Below, in pieces: positions 36,120-42,583 of a DNA stretch of 43,721 nt. The stretch is from JBLIDK01 sp047632595. GTDB taxonomy: Bacteria; Bacteroidota; Bacteroidia; Sphingobacteriales; Sphingobacteriaceae. The notes beneath the pieces are model-generated. The model was not told where the DNA came from and made no database searches. It saw only the letters and a program-made list of their open reading frames with translations. Location of the stretch: positions 1 to 43,721 of the forward strand of contig JBLIDK010000012.1 of assembly GCA_047632595.1 (NCBI GenBank), in the 5' to 3' direction. Position 1 is the first letter of the stretch, and each line of letters opens with the position of its first letter. The position numbers and the translations under genes were made by a program.

Positions 36120-36193
36120 GGCGAGGTAGCTCAGTTGGTTAGAGCGCAGGATTCATAACCCTGAGGTCGGCGGTTCAACTCCGCTCCTCGCTA
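36120..36193 (+). tRNA. tRNA with CAU anticodon (elongator Met, or Ile2)
   Basis: Full cloverleaf of 74 bases: acceptor GGCGAGG/CCTCGCT with a G-U first pair, D arm GCTC-AGTTGGTTA-GAGC, anticodon arm CAGGA-TTCATAA-CCCTG (the top pair is A-C), T arm GGCGG-TTCAACT-CCGCT, discriminator A. CCA is not encoded; the next bases are CAA. The first pair and D arm do not look like an initiator. Elongator Met and the lysidine-modified Ile2 both have a CAT anticodon in DNA and cannot be told apart here with certainty; Met is more likely. A terminator follows at once. Confidence 0.93.
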
Positions 36194-36203
36194 CAAGTAA
36201 AAA
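36170..36203 (+). repeat. direct repeat copy 1 (tRNA T arm to downstream flank)
   Basis: 34 bases beginning GCGGTTCAACTCC and ending AAGTAAAAA, covering the end of the intact tRNA and 10 bases beyond. The same 34 bases occur at 36538-36571 without a mismatch. Confidence 0.95.
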
Positions 36204-36231
36204 GCATCCGCCTCAGGCGGATGCTTTTTTT
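36199..36231 (+). terminator. intrinsic terminator of the tRNA(CAU) gene
   Basis: Stem GCATCCGCC (36204-36212) with GGCGGATGC (36216-36224), loop TCA, flanked by five A and seven T. Confidence 0.92.
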
Positions 36232-36271
36232 GTTTAAGTAGAATATAGAAGAGTCCTTTGTTGTTTACATA

Positions 36272-36529
36272 TTGTATTCTGAAAAGTACGAGAAGATATA
36301 TATTGGTTATTCTTCTAACTTAATTGAACGAATTAAGGATCATAATTTTCGATCTACAAAAGGTCATACTACAAGGTTTAGACCTTGGGTTGTAATTTAT
36401 GTGGAAACATTTAAAAGTAAAAATGAAGCAATGTTGAGAGAAAAGCGGTTGAAAGGCGGTCAAGGCCGGGCTTGGATATGGGCGCAAATTAACAATTCAT
36501 TTAATGCGCAAGGATTCATATCAGCCTAA
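36272..36529 (+). CDS. Small GIY-YIG endonuclease-like protein between tRNA repeats, start codon in doubt
   Basis: A GIY-YIG nuclease domain of the small UvrC-N-like bacterial type. Catalytic elements are VYI (GIY) in frame just upstream of the TTG at 36272, IYIGYSSNLIERIKDHN with the conserved Arg, and KNEAMLREKRLKGG with the metal-binding Glu. The TTG falls inside the first strand (VYI-LYSEKY), so a real protein should begin earlier. The frame is open from 36242 but has no ATG, GTG or earlier TTG; at 36245 it reads ATA GAA GAG TCC, where relatives would be expected to have ATG. The last seven codons (AQGFISA) are encoded by a copy of tRNA anticodon-arm sequence. It is either translated from a rare start or a fresh pseudogene. 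It lies between the tRNA gene and a broken tRNA copy. Confidence 0.7.
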   Translation: MYSEKYEKIYIGYSSNLIERIKDHNFRSTKGHTTRFRPWVVIYVETFKSKNEAMLREKRLKGGQGRAWIWAQINNSFNAQGFISA

Positions 36530-36571
36530 GGCTGACAGCGGTTCAACTCCGCTCCTCGCTACAAGTAAAAA
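36506..36571 (+). pseudogene. broken second copy of the tRNA 3' half (direct repeat copy 2)
   Basis: GCGCA-A-GGATTCATA (36506-36520) matches the tRNA from the end of its D arm through the CAT anticodon with one inserted A. The 3' side of the anticodon arm and the variable loop are replaced by 17 bases (36521-36537) built around the palindrome TCAGCC-TAA-GGCTGA. From 36538 to 36571 it is identical to the T arm, acceptor strand and flank of the intact tRNA. There is no 5' half, so it cannot fold as a tRNA. Its first part is read as the C-terminal codons of the GIY-YIG frame. Confidence 0.88.
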
Positions 36572-36940
36572 TAGTTACAACACAACTCTTTCAAGTCTTT
36601 CGAAGAGAGACTTGAAAGTTTAGATGACTTGGAGTGTCTCTGACACGGCTTTTATTTTTAGTTAAAGCCAGTCACAGACTGGCAAAATAAAACTACGAAG
36701 TCTCTCAACCTGCATACTGTAAGTATGTTTCAGTCTACAAGATTTCGAAGAGTACTGAAGGAAGGAAAAACTTAAAAAACCGCTCTTCGATACATCCCGA
36801 TACTCCTACGTCGTTCGGGACACTCAGAGTGACGGTTTTTTTAGCAAAGGCGAGCAAGATTTAAAGAAAATTCAGTCCCTTTCTACAATTGTGAATTAAT
36901 ACTCCATTACTTATTCTTTCTAGAAGCTTAACTTCGTAGC
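36572..36940. other. hairpin-rich intergenic region before surE
   Basis: No convincing reading frame. Inverted repeats in order: CTTTCAAGTCT/AGACTTGAAAG (36588-36598, 36608-36618); GCCAGTC/GACTGGC (36667-36673, 36677-36683); CATAC/GTATG around 36713-36726; and a compound element at 36774-36841. CTTCGAAGA-like words recur at about 36600, 36735 and 36785. A near -7 match TAACTTCG lies at 36929-36936, only five bases before the surE start codon. Confidence 0.7.
36774..36842 (+). terminator. compound hairpin, terminator or dispersed palindromic repeat
   Basis: Outer stem AAAAAACCG (36774-36782) with CGGTTTTTT (36833-36841), enclosing TCCCGA/TCGGGA (36795-36800, 36815-36820) and CACTC-A-GAGTG (36821-36831). 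The outer arm ends in seven T, so it could terminate plus-strand transcription. Its GC-rich branched design is unlike the simple terminators elsewhere in the window and suggests a dispersed repeat unit. Confidence 0.6.
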
Positions 36941-37708
36941 ATGCCAGAAAAGCCTACTATACTTGTCACAAATGATGATGGAATTACATCAAAAGGAATC
37001 AGATTCTTAGCAGAAGTCGCTGCTGAATTCGGGAACGTAATTGTAGTGGCTCCAGATAGTCCACAAAGTGGAATGGGGCATGCAATAACTATTGGCGAAC
37101 TTATTCGTTTAGATAAGGTGGAAGTCATCCCAAATATCGATTGCTGGCAATCTTCGGGTACGCCTGTTGACTGCGTCAAACTTGCAGTTAACAAAGTTCT
37201 ACATCGTAAGCCAGACTTATGTTTATCTGGCGTAAACCATGGAAGCAATTCATCAATTAATGTTATTTATTCTGGCACCATGTCTGCTGCAATGGAAGGC
37301 GCTATTGAAAATATCCCTTCAATCGGTTTTTCTCATTGTAGTTATGCTCATGACATAGATTTTGAGCCAATAAAACCTTATGTCCGTAAAATTATTGAAA
37401 ATGCCTTAGGTGGTGGCTTGCCTAAAGGAGGCTTATTAAATGTAAACTTTCCTGCAGACAACGTAATTGAAGGAATGAAAATTTGTAGACAAGCTGTTGC
37501 CAAATGGGAAGAGGACTTTGAAGAACGTAAAGATCCCAGCGGACGAAAGTATTATTGGCTTACAGGTAAATTTATATTAAACGATAAGGGAACAGACACT
37601 GATGAATGGGCTTTAAGAAACAAATATGCTTCGATAGTTCCGGTGCAATATGACTTTACAGACCACCCATTGATACCTAAACTAAGTAATTGGAAATTAG
37701 ATGTTTAA
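36941..37708 (+). CDS. surE: 5'/3'-nucleotidase SurE
   Basis: 255 residues. N-terminal ILVTNDDGITSKGIR with the metal-binding DD pair, VVAPDSPQSGMGHAIT with the Ser ligand, and LCLSGVNHGSNSSINVIYSGTMSAAMEGA with the Asn ligand. It dephosphorylates nucleoside monophosphates, a housekeeping or stress function. The first gene of a four-gene plus-strand run, it overlaps the small membrane protein gene by 8 bases. Confidence 0.96.
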   Translation: MPEKPTILVTNDDGITSKGIRFLAEVAAEFGNVIVVAPDSPQSGMGHAITIGELIRLDKVEVIPNIDCWQSSGTPVDCVKLAVNKVLHRKPDLCLSGVNHGSNSSINVIYSGTMSAAMEGAIENIPSIGFSHCSYAHDIDFEPIKPYVRKIIENALGGGLPKGGLLNVNFPADNVIEGMKICRQAVAKWEEDFEERKDPSGRKYYWLTGKFILNDKGTDTDEWALRNKYASIVPVQYDFTDHPLIPKLSNWKLDV

Positions 37709-37961
37709 ACTTGATAAACTTTGGTTAGGAGCCATTTATGGAGCGTTGCTTCCAGTACTATTTTTTGGCTTTGCCCAAATCATAAGAATGCTTATTAACT
37801 ACATGGTTAGTGACTCGTTTTTATACATATTATGCATTGGCTGTAACTTAATTCTCTTTAGAATTTTAATCGCTAAAGAAAAAGATCAGCTATCACGAGG
37901 AGTACTGCTTGCAACTTTCATATATGCATTTATTTTCTTTTTTACTCAAAGCAATTTATAA
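37701..37961 (+). CDS. Small membrane protein of unknown function
   Basis: 86 residues with three hydrophobic segments (about 8-29, 39-54, 66-82) and a short charged loop AKEKDQLSRG. It overlaps surE by 8 bases and lies 3 bases before lpxB, so it is very likely translated. I do not recognise a named family; proteins of this size between surE and lpxB are seen in Bacteroidota as I recall, but no role is known. Confidence 0.75.
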   Translation: MFKLDKLWLGAIYGALLPVLFFGFAQIIRMLINYMVSDSFLYILCIGCNLILFRILIAKEKDQLSRGVLLATFIYAFIFFFTQSNL

Positions 37962-37964
37962 GTC

Positions 37965-39050
37965 ATGAAGGTCTACTTAATTGCAAACGAAGCCTCTGGT
38001 GATTTACATGCTGCAGAGGTAATGAAGGCAATTAAGGCCAAGGTTTCTACCGTAGAATTTAGGTTTTGGGGTGGAGATAAAATGAAGGAGGTAGGAGGGG
38101 AGCAAATTCAACATTACAAAAGCTTAAGTGTAATGGGTTTGGATGTGCTTAAAAGGCTACCAGAGATATTTAATAAAATAAAGTTTGTAATAAATGACAT
38201 ACTCGCATTTCAACCCGATGTTGTTGTTTTAATCGACTCTCCTGCATTTAACATGAGAGTCGCTAAAGCGATAAAAAAGAAAGGAATTAAGGTTTGTTAT
38301 TACATTGCACCAAAAGTTTGGGCTTGGCGCGAAGGGCGCGTTCATAAACTTAAGAAAATAGTAGATAAACTGTGCTGTATTTTACCTTTTGAAGAGGATT
38401 ACTTTCTGGATTTCGGCTTAGACGCTTCTTTTGTGGGAAACCCTTCTGCACAGCAAATTGATCAATTCCAAAAGATCAACCCAACAGAAAAAGAAGATTT
38501 TATTGCCCTTTTACCTGGTAGTAGGGCTAAAGAAATTGAACGATTGTTGCCAACTATGTTACAGGTAAGTAAAAATTTTCCTAAAGAGCAATTTGTTATA
38601 GTAGGAGCACCCGCATTTAATAGAAAGGACTACCCAGTAACCTTGCCTTCAAATGTGTCTATACGTTTTGATAATAGTTTCAACATATTGGCTAAGTCTA
38701 AGGCTGCTTTGGTTACATCTGGTACGGCTACTTTAGAAACCGCCTTATTTGAAGTTCCTCAAGTAGTGTTGTACAAGGCAAATAAATTGACCGTTTTTAT
38801 GGGTCGAATGCTTATAAAAATTAAGTTTATCTCCTTGGTTAACATTATAATGAACAAAACTGTAGTGAAGGAGTTAATTCAAAGCGAATGTAATTCTGAA
38901 ACTATTGGTAGAGAGTTAGACCTGATATTAAACGATAATCTATATAAGAGTCGAATGTTAAAAGACTACAAGGAGCTAAAAGCTAGTTTAATGAAGTCTC
39001 TAGCCTCAGAAGAAGTAGCAACAATTGCAATTAATTTAGCCAAAAAATGA
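37965..39050 (+). CDS. lpxB: Lipid-A-disaccharide synthase
   Basis: 361 residues, GT19 family. Seen: N-terminal VYLIANEASGDLHAAEVMKA, MGLDVLKRLPEI, VVVLIDSPAFNMRVAKAIKKKGIKVCYYIAPKVWAWREGRVHKLKK, LLPGSRAKEIERLLPTML, and TSGTATLETALFEVPQVVLYKA. It joins UDP-diacylglucosamine with lipid X in lipid A synthesis, at the inner membrane. Its end overlaps the SpoIID-like gene by 4 bases (ATGA). Confidence 0.97.
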   Translation: MKVYLIANEASGDLHAAEVMKAIKAKVSTVEFRFWGGDKMKEVGGEQIQHYKSLSVMGLDVLKRLPEIFNKIKFVINDILAFQPDVVVLIDSPAFNMRVAKAIKKKGIKVCYYIAPKVWAWREGRVHKLKKIVDKLCCILPFEEDYFLDFGLDASFVGNPSAQQIDQFQKINPTEKEDFIALLPGSRAKEIERLLPTMLQVSKNFPKEQFVIVGAPAFNRKDYPVTLPSNVSIRFDNSFNILAKSKAALVTSGTATLETALFEVPQVVLYKANKLTVFMGRMLIKIKFISLVNIIMNKTVVKELIQSECNSETIGRELDLILNDNLYKSRMLKDYKELKASLMKSLASEEVATIAINLAKK

Positions 39051-40168
39051 AGAAACTAATTTTATTTGTTGTCTTAATGATGTCCATTATTGTGAATGCA
39101 ATGGACATAAAAGTTGGCTTGTTTGGCAACATAAAAGCACAGGGATTTTCTGTTAAAATAGATACTGGAGAGTATGCCATTTATGATGGAAATGTTTTGA
39201 TAATGAGTGCTTTTCAAAACGATAGAATATCATTTGAAAAGACTGGAGATAAAATATTATTTTATTACAACAACGAAGAATTTGGCCGTATGACTAAGCC
39301 TAGAGTTGTGTCGGTTGACAGTTTTGGGGTCTTTAAGGTTCGAAGTACAAGTCCTGAGAATGACGTGCACACTTTTGATGATAACTTTTTGGTAAGAATA
39401 GAACAGAACTTTTTACGTGGAATAAATGAAGTCAACCTTGAAAAGTATTTAGCAGGAGTTTTAGAAGCAGAAGTTGGACATTTTTACAATGTTGAATTTT
39501 TGAAAACTCAAGCAGTCTTGTGCAGAACTTATGCCTTACGTCAGATGCTAAACTCTAACTACCCTAATTATGATATATGTGATTTTGTGCAATGCCAAGT
39601 GTATAGAGGGAAGAATAGGTTTAATATGACAATAGGAGAGGCCGTAGCGGCTTCAAAGGGCTTTATAGTGACTGATGTTAACAATGCGCTTATTGATGCT
39701 GTATTCCATTCAAATAGTGGTGGGCAAACAGCCAACTCTGAAGATGTGTGGGGTGGAAGTTTATCTTATCTACGTTCGGTTGAAGATACTTTTAGTTTAG
39801 CGGGAAATCACGCTTGTTGGCAATTACGATTATCGGAAGAAGAGTGGCAAAAGTATTTAAATAAGTCATTTGGTATGGAGACAGTAAATTGGAATACCTT
39901 AGATAGCATACGTTATGAAATGTCGACGGAGAATGAAGATTTTAATCCATTACTTGTAAGAAAGGATTGGAGAGTTCAAAGCGATCGTTTTGTGGTAAGT
40001 AAGGAAGATGATTGGGTTGTTTTAGAAGGACAAGGCTTTGGTCATCGAGTAGGATTGTCTCAAGAAGGAGCACATAGAATGGCAGAATTAGGTTATAGTT
40101 TTGAGGCCATTATCAAACATTACTACAGCAATGTAGAAGTAATTGACCTAGACACTTGGAGAAATTAA
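39047..40168 (+). CDS. SpoIID/LytB-domain protein
   Basis: 373 residues. Signal peptide (ILFVVLMMSIIVNA). The SpoIID domain occupies about 110-370: LEKYLAGVLEAEVGHFYNVEFLKTQAVLCRTYALRQM with the likely catalytic Glu, HSNSGGQTANSEDVWGGSLSYLRSVED, and GFGHRVGLSQEGAHRMAELG. In spore formers SpoIID is a peptidoglycan lytic transglycosylase acting on stripped glycan; in Gram-negative bacteria the role is presumed wall remodelling. It is coupled to lpxB by a 4-base overlap. The promoter of the next tRNA lies over its last codons. Confidence 0.92.
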   Translation: MKKLILFVVLMMSIIVNAMDIKVGLFGNIKAQGFSVKIDTGEYAIYDGNVLIMSAFQNDRISFEKTGDKILFYYNNEEFGRMTKPRVVSVDSFGVFKVRSTSPENDVHTFDDNFLVRIEQNFLRGINEVNLEKYLAGVLEAEVGHFYNVEFLKTQAVLCRTYALRQMLNSNYPNYDICDFVQCQVYRGKNRFNMTIGEAVAASKGFIVTDVNNALIDAVFHSNSGGQTANSEDVWGGSLSYLRSVEDTFSLAGNHACWQLRLSEEEWQKYLNKSFGMETVNWNTLDSIRYEMSTENEDFNPLLVRKDWRVQSDRFVVSKEDDWVVLEGQGFGHRVGLSQEGAHRMAELGYSFEAIIKHYYSNVEVIDLDTWRN

Positions 40169-40185
40169 TCATTAGCGTACATTTG
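40156..40185 (+). promoter_or_regulatory. promoter of tRNA-Ala
   Basis: TTG at 40156-40158, exactly 19 bases, then TACATTTG at 40178-40185. Both elements match the Bacteroidota housekeeping consensus and the first lies inside the end of the SpoIID-like gene. The tRNA begins 10 bases after the -7 box. Confidence 0.75.
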
Positions 40186-40195
40186 TTCGGTAAAA

Positions 40196-40269
40196 GGGGA
40201 TTTAGCTCAGTTGGCTAGAGCACTTGCATGGCATGCAAGGGGTCACCGGTTCGAATCCGGTACTCTCCA
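40196..40269 (+). tRNA. tRNA-Ala (anticodon GGC)
   Basis: 74 bases: acceptor GGGGATT/ACTCTCC with one U-C mismatch and one G-U pair, D arm GCTC-AGTTGGCTA-GAGC, anticodon arm CTTGC-ATGGCAT-GCAAG, T arm ACCGG-TTCGAAT-CCGGT, discriminator A. CCA is not encoded; CCT follows. The acceptor mismatch (position 6-67) is unusual but the rest is regular. Confidence 0.95.
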
Positions 40270-40277
40270 CCTAACCC

Positions 40278-40467
40278 GTCCTAAAATACGTTGACGGTTT
40301 TTAATTAATTATTTAAATCCTCAGAAACTAGTTTCTGAGGATTTTTCATGTATAAATATACCTGTTTTCATTTTTAGTTTTAAATGAGGTCTTTTTGTTT
40401 CCGCGTAACTACTTTGTTCTCTGTCTTTGACATAATAAAGCTATTTTATGTCAACGTATTTCAGGAC
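40278..40467. mobile_element. 190-base inverted-repeat element (MITE-like or insertion sequence remnant)
   Basis: Terminal inverted repeats of 18 bases: 40278-40295 (GTCCTAAAATACGTTGAC) and 40450-40467 (GTCAACGTATTTCAGGAC), 17 of 18 pairs match. No reading frame is inside. A terminator hairpin lies at 40316-40346. No clear target duplication flanks it. The left end starts 8 bases after tRNA-Ala. Confidence 0.65.
40316..40346 (+). terminator. intrinsic terminator downstream of tRNA-Ala
   Basis: Perfect 13-base stem AATCCTCAGAAAC (40316-40328) with GTTTCTGAGGATT (40331-40343), a TA at the tip, then T to 40346. It lies inside the 190-base inverted-repeat element. Confidence 0.85.
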
Positions 40468-40608
40468 TAAACATCCTATTCTTTTAGCTTTACTGGATAT
40501 ATTAATTGGACTTGATTTATTTGGTGTTTTTGTGGGCATACTTTAAAAGAATGAGCTTAATATTTGCAAGTTAGAGTATTTACTAATTAGTATTTTTAAT
40601 TATACTAA
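40468..40608. other. non-coding gap before the M28 peptidase gene
   Basis: No gene seen. AATTAGTAT (40585-40593) and ATACTAATT (40602-40610) form an AT-only inverted repeat reaching into the peptidase stop codon; without a T run its use as a terminator is doubtful. Confidence 0.5.
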
Positions 40609-41976
40609 TTACAAACCGTAAGATGTCAATAGAAATGCCAATGTAGTTATGGAAGCACTGCCTAATTGCATTTCTCTTTTATTTACTGCTTCAAATACAT
40701 CGCTTGCAGCGTGGTGGTAGTCAAAATAGCGTTGACTATCAGGTCTAAAACCAATTAATGTAGTGCCTTGATCTTTCAACGGACCAATATCCGCTCCACC
40801 ATAACCATTTCCAAATTCGGAAATACCATATGGATAAAATAATGAACGCCAATTGTAGATTTTTTTTGCTGCTAACTCATTTGCCACATATGAAAATCCT
40901 TTTGGAGTGAAAACGCCAGCATCTGATTCTATCGCTGCAATATGTATTTCTCCATTTAGTTTTGATAGTTCAGCATATTTTAAACCGCCTCGTAATCCGT
41001 TCTCTTCGTTCATAAACAGTACTATTCGGAGGGTTCTTTTCGGTTTTATTTTCAATGTTTTGAATGTTCTTGCAACATCAATAGCTTGCATACAAGGTCC
41101 ACCATCATCGTGAGCGCCTTCACCAACATCCCAACTATCTAGATGACCACCAACTAAAACAATTTCGTTCGGGAACAAGGAGCCTTTAATTTCACCAACT
41201 ACATTAAAGCTTTCAACATCTTCAAACCATTTACAATCAAAACGAATTTCAAAAATTAACTTATTGTTGTCTTCATATAAGCTGGCTAGTTTGTCGGCCC
41301 ATAAAGTAGGAATAGCTCCAGCTGGAATTTGTTTAATGGTATCGCTTGTGTTTAAAGTTCCAGTATGTGGTATGTTGTCAAGCTTATGGCTTAATGAGCG
41401 AATTATGAGTGCTTTGGCTCCCTTTTCAGCTGCAATTCCTGGGCCATGATAACGTTGACCTACTGCTTTTCCATAAGCGTCAAATGTGCTAACTACCGTT
41501 TTTTCCATTTCACCGTTTAATAAGACAATTTTACCCTCTACTTCTTGATTTGTTGCATTTTCTAACTCTTTTAAGCTGTTAAAAATCACTAGTTGCGCTT
41601 TAATTCCACCTCTAGGCGTGGCAATTGAGCCACCCAATGCTAGAATTGGAATTTCTTCTGTTGATTTTGAAGAGGGATTAGTGTAGGCTGCATATTCTTT
41701 TTTGCCACGTTCCCATTTAGGAACCATAACAGGTTGTAACCAAACACTGTCTAAACCTATATTTTCCATTAATTTTTTTGTGTAGATAACTGCTTCTTCA
41801 GCAGCGGCACTTCCACTAAGTCTTGGTCCAATTTCTTTGCATAGTACACGTAAATTCTCATAGGCAGCATCGTTTGATAAGGATGTGTTAAATATTTTAG
41901 AAATTACTAAGCTATCTTGAGAAAAACTTAAAAGTGTGTAGCTTATAAGAGAAATAAATAATATAATTATTTTCAT
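40609..41976 (-). CDS. M28-family metallopeptidase (carboxypeptidase Q-like), secreted
   Basis: 455 residues with signal peptide (MKIIILFISLISYTLLSFSQ). A protease-associated-type insert lies at about 110-230. The di-zinc M28 core has GGHLDSWDVGEGAHDDGG (His and Asp ligands), FMNEENGLRGGLKYAE (catalytic Glu pair), ESDAG and HHAASDVFEAV (last His ligand). It resembles plasma glutamate carboxypeptidase/aminopeptidases. It acts in the periplasm or outside the cell and probably trims peptides for nutrition. No T9SS sorting domain is seen. It stands alone, divergent from the uracil-DNA glycosylase pseudogene. Confidence 0.92.
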   Translation of the reverse strand: MKIIILFISLISYTLLSFSQDSLVISKIFNTSLSNDAAYENLRVLCKEIGPRLSGSAAAEEAVIYTKKLMENIGLDSVWLQPVMVPKWERGKKEYAAYTNPSSKSTEEIPILALGGSIATPRGGIKAQLVIFNSLKELENATNQEVEGKIVLLNGEMEKTVVSTFDAYGKAVGQRYHGPGIAAEKGAKALIIRSLSHKLDNIPHTGTLNTSDTIKQIPAGAIPTLWADKLASLYEDNNKLIFEIRFDCKWFEDVESFNVVGEIKGSLFPNEIVLVGGHLDSWDVGEGAHDDGGPCMQAIDVARTFKTLKIKPKRTLRIVLFMNEENGLRGGLKYAELSKLNGEIHIAAIESDAGVFTPKGFSYVANELAAKKIYNWRSLFYPYGISEFGNGYGGADIGPLKDQGTTLIGFRPDSQRYFDYHHAASDVFEAVNKREMQLGSASITTLAFLLTSYGL

Positions 41977-42004
41977 TTTTGGTTATTTAAATTAGGTGCA
42001 ATAA

Positions 42005-42583
42005 ATGGAAAAACTGCTAATAGATATTCGAAAATGTACTAATTGTGAAAACGATCTTCCTTTAGGTTCGAACCCAATAGTTCAACTTCATCCTGATGCT
42101 AAGATATTAATTATTGGTTAAGCTCAGCGTCAACGTTTACAAAAAAAAACTGGAATACCCTAGGATGATGCAAGTGGAAAAAAGACTTAGAGAATGAATG
42201 AGGGTTAGCAATGAAGAATTTTATAACCCGAAAAAGATTTCCTTAATGCCAATGGGTTTCTGTTATCCTGGAAAAGGAAAAAGTGGTGATTTACCTCCTC
42301 GCCAAGAATGTTCAATTCTTTGGTTTGAGTAGATTTTTTCTAAAATGGTGAATATTGAATTATTTCTTCTATTTGGACAGTATTCGAAAGAACACTTTTT
42401 AGGGAAAAAGAAAAAAAGACATTATTTGAAACCGTTAAAAACTACAAAGAATATTTGCCAAAATATTTACCAATACCACATCCTTCACCAAGAAATATTA
42501 AATGGTTTATGGATAACCCTTGGTTCGAAAGCGAAATGCTACCTGTTTTAAAAAAAGAAGTAAAAAAGCACCTTAATTATTAA
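42005..42583 (+). pseudogene. decayed uracil-DNA glycosylase family gene
   Basis: Pieces in two or more frames read in order as one protein: MEKLLIDIRKCTNCENDLPL, HPDAKILIIG, then the GQAPG position with TAA at 42119 (CAA expected), TGIP with TAG at 42161 (Trp expected), DDASGK, a one-base A insertion in the run near 42178-42183, RLRE with TGA at 42195 (Trp expected), VSNEEFYNPKKISLMPMGF, CYPGKGKSGDLPPRQECSIL, TAG near 42329, IELFLLFGQYSKEHF, another shift in an A-rich run near 42412, then YLPIPHPSPRNIKWFMDNPW and the stop at 42581-42583. The HPSPRN motif and CYPGKGKSGDLPPR identify the family. At least four stops and two shifts; clearly inactive. The small open frame at 42345-42551 is only a piece of it. 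Confidence 0.87.

Noticed and set aside
36120..36940. Integrated genomic island at the tRNA(CAU) gene
   Set aside because: The repeats are only 368 bases apart and no integrase, recombinase or cargo beyond the small nuclease frame is present.
42345..42551. 68-residue open frame as a separate gene
   Set aside because: It is one frame-shifted piece of the uracil-DNA glycosylase pseudogene.
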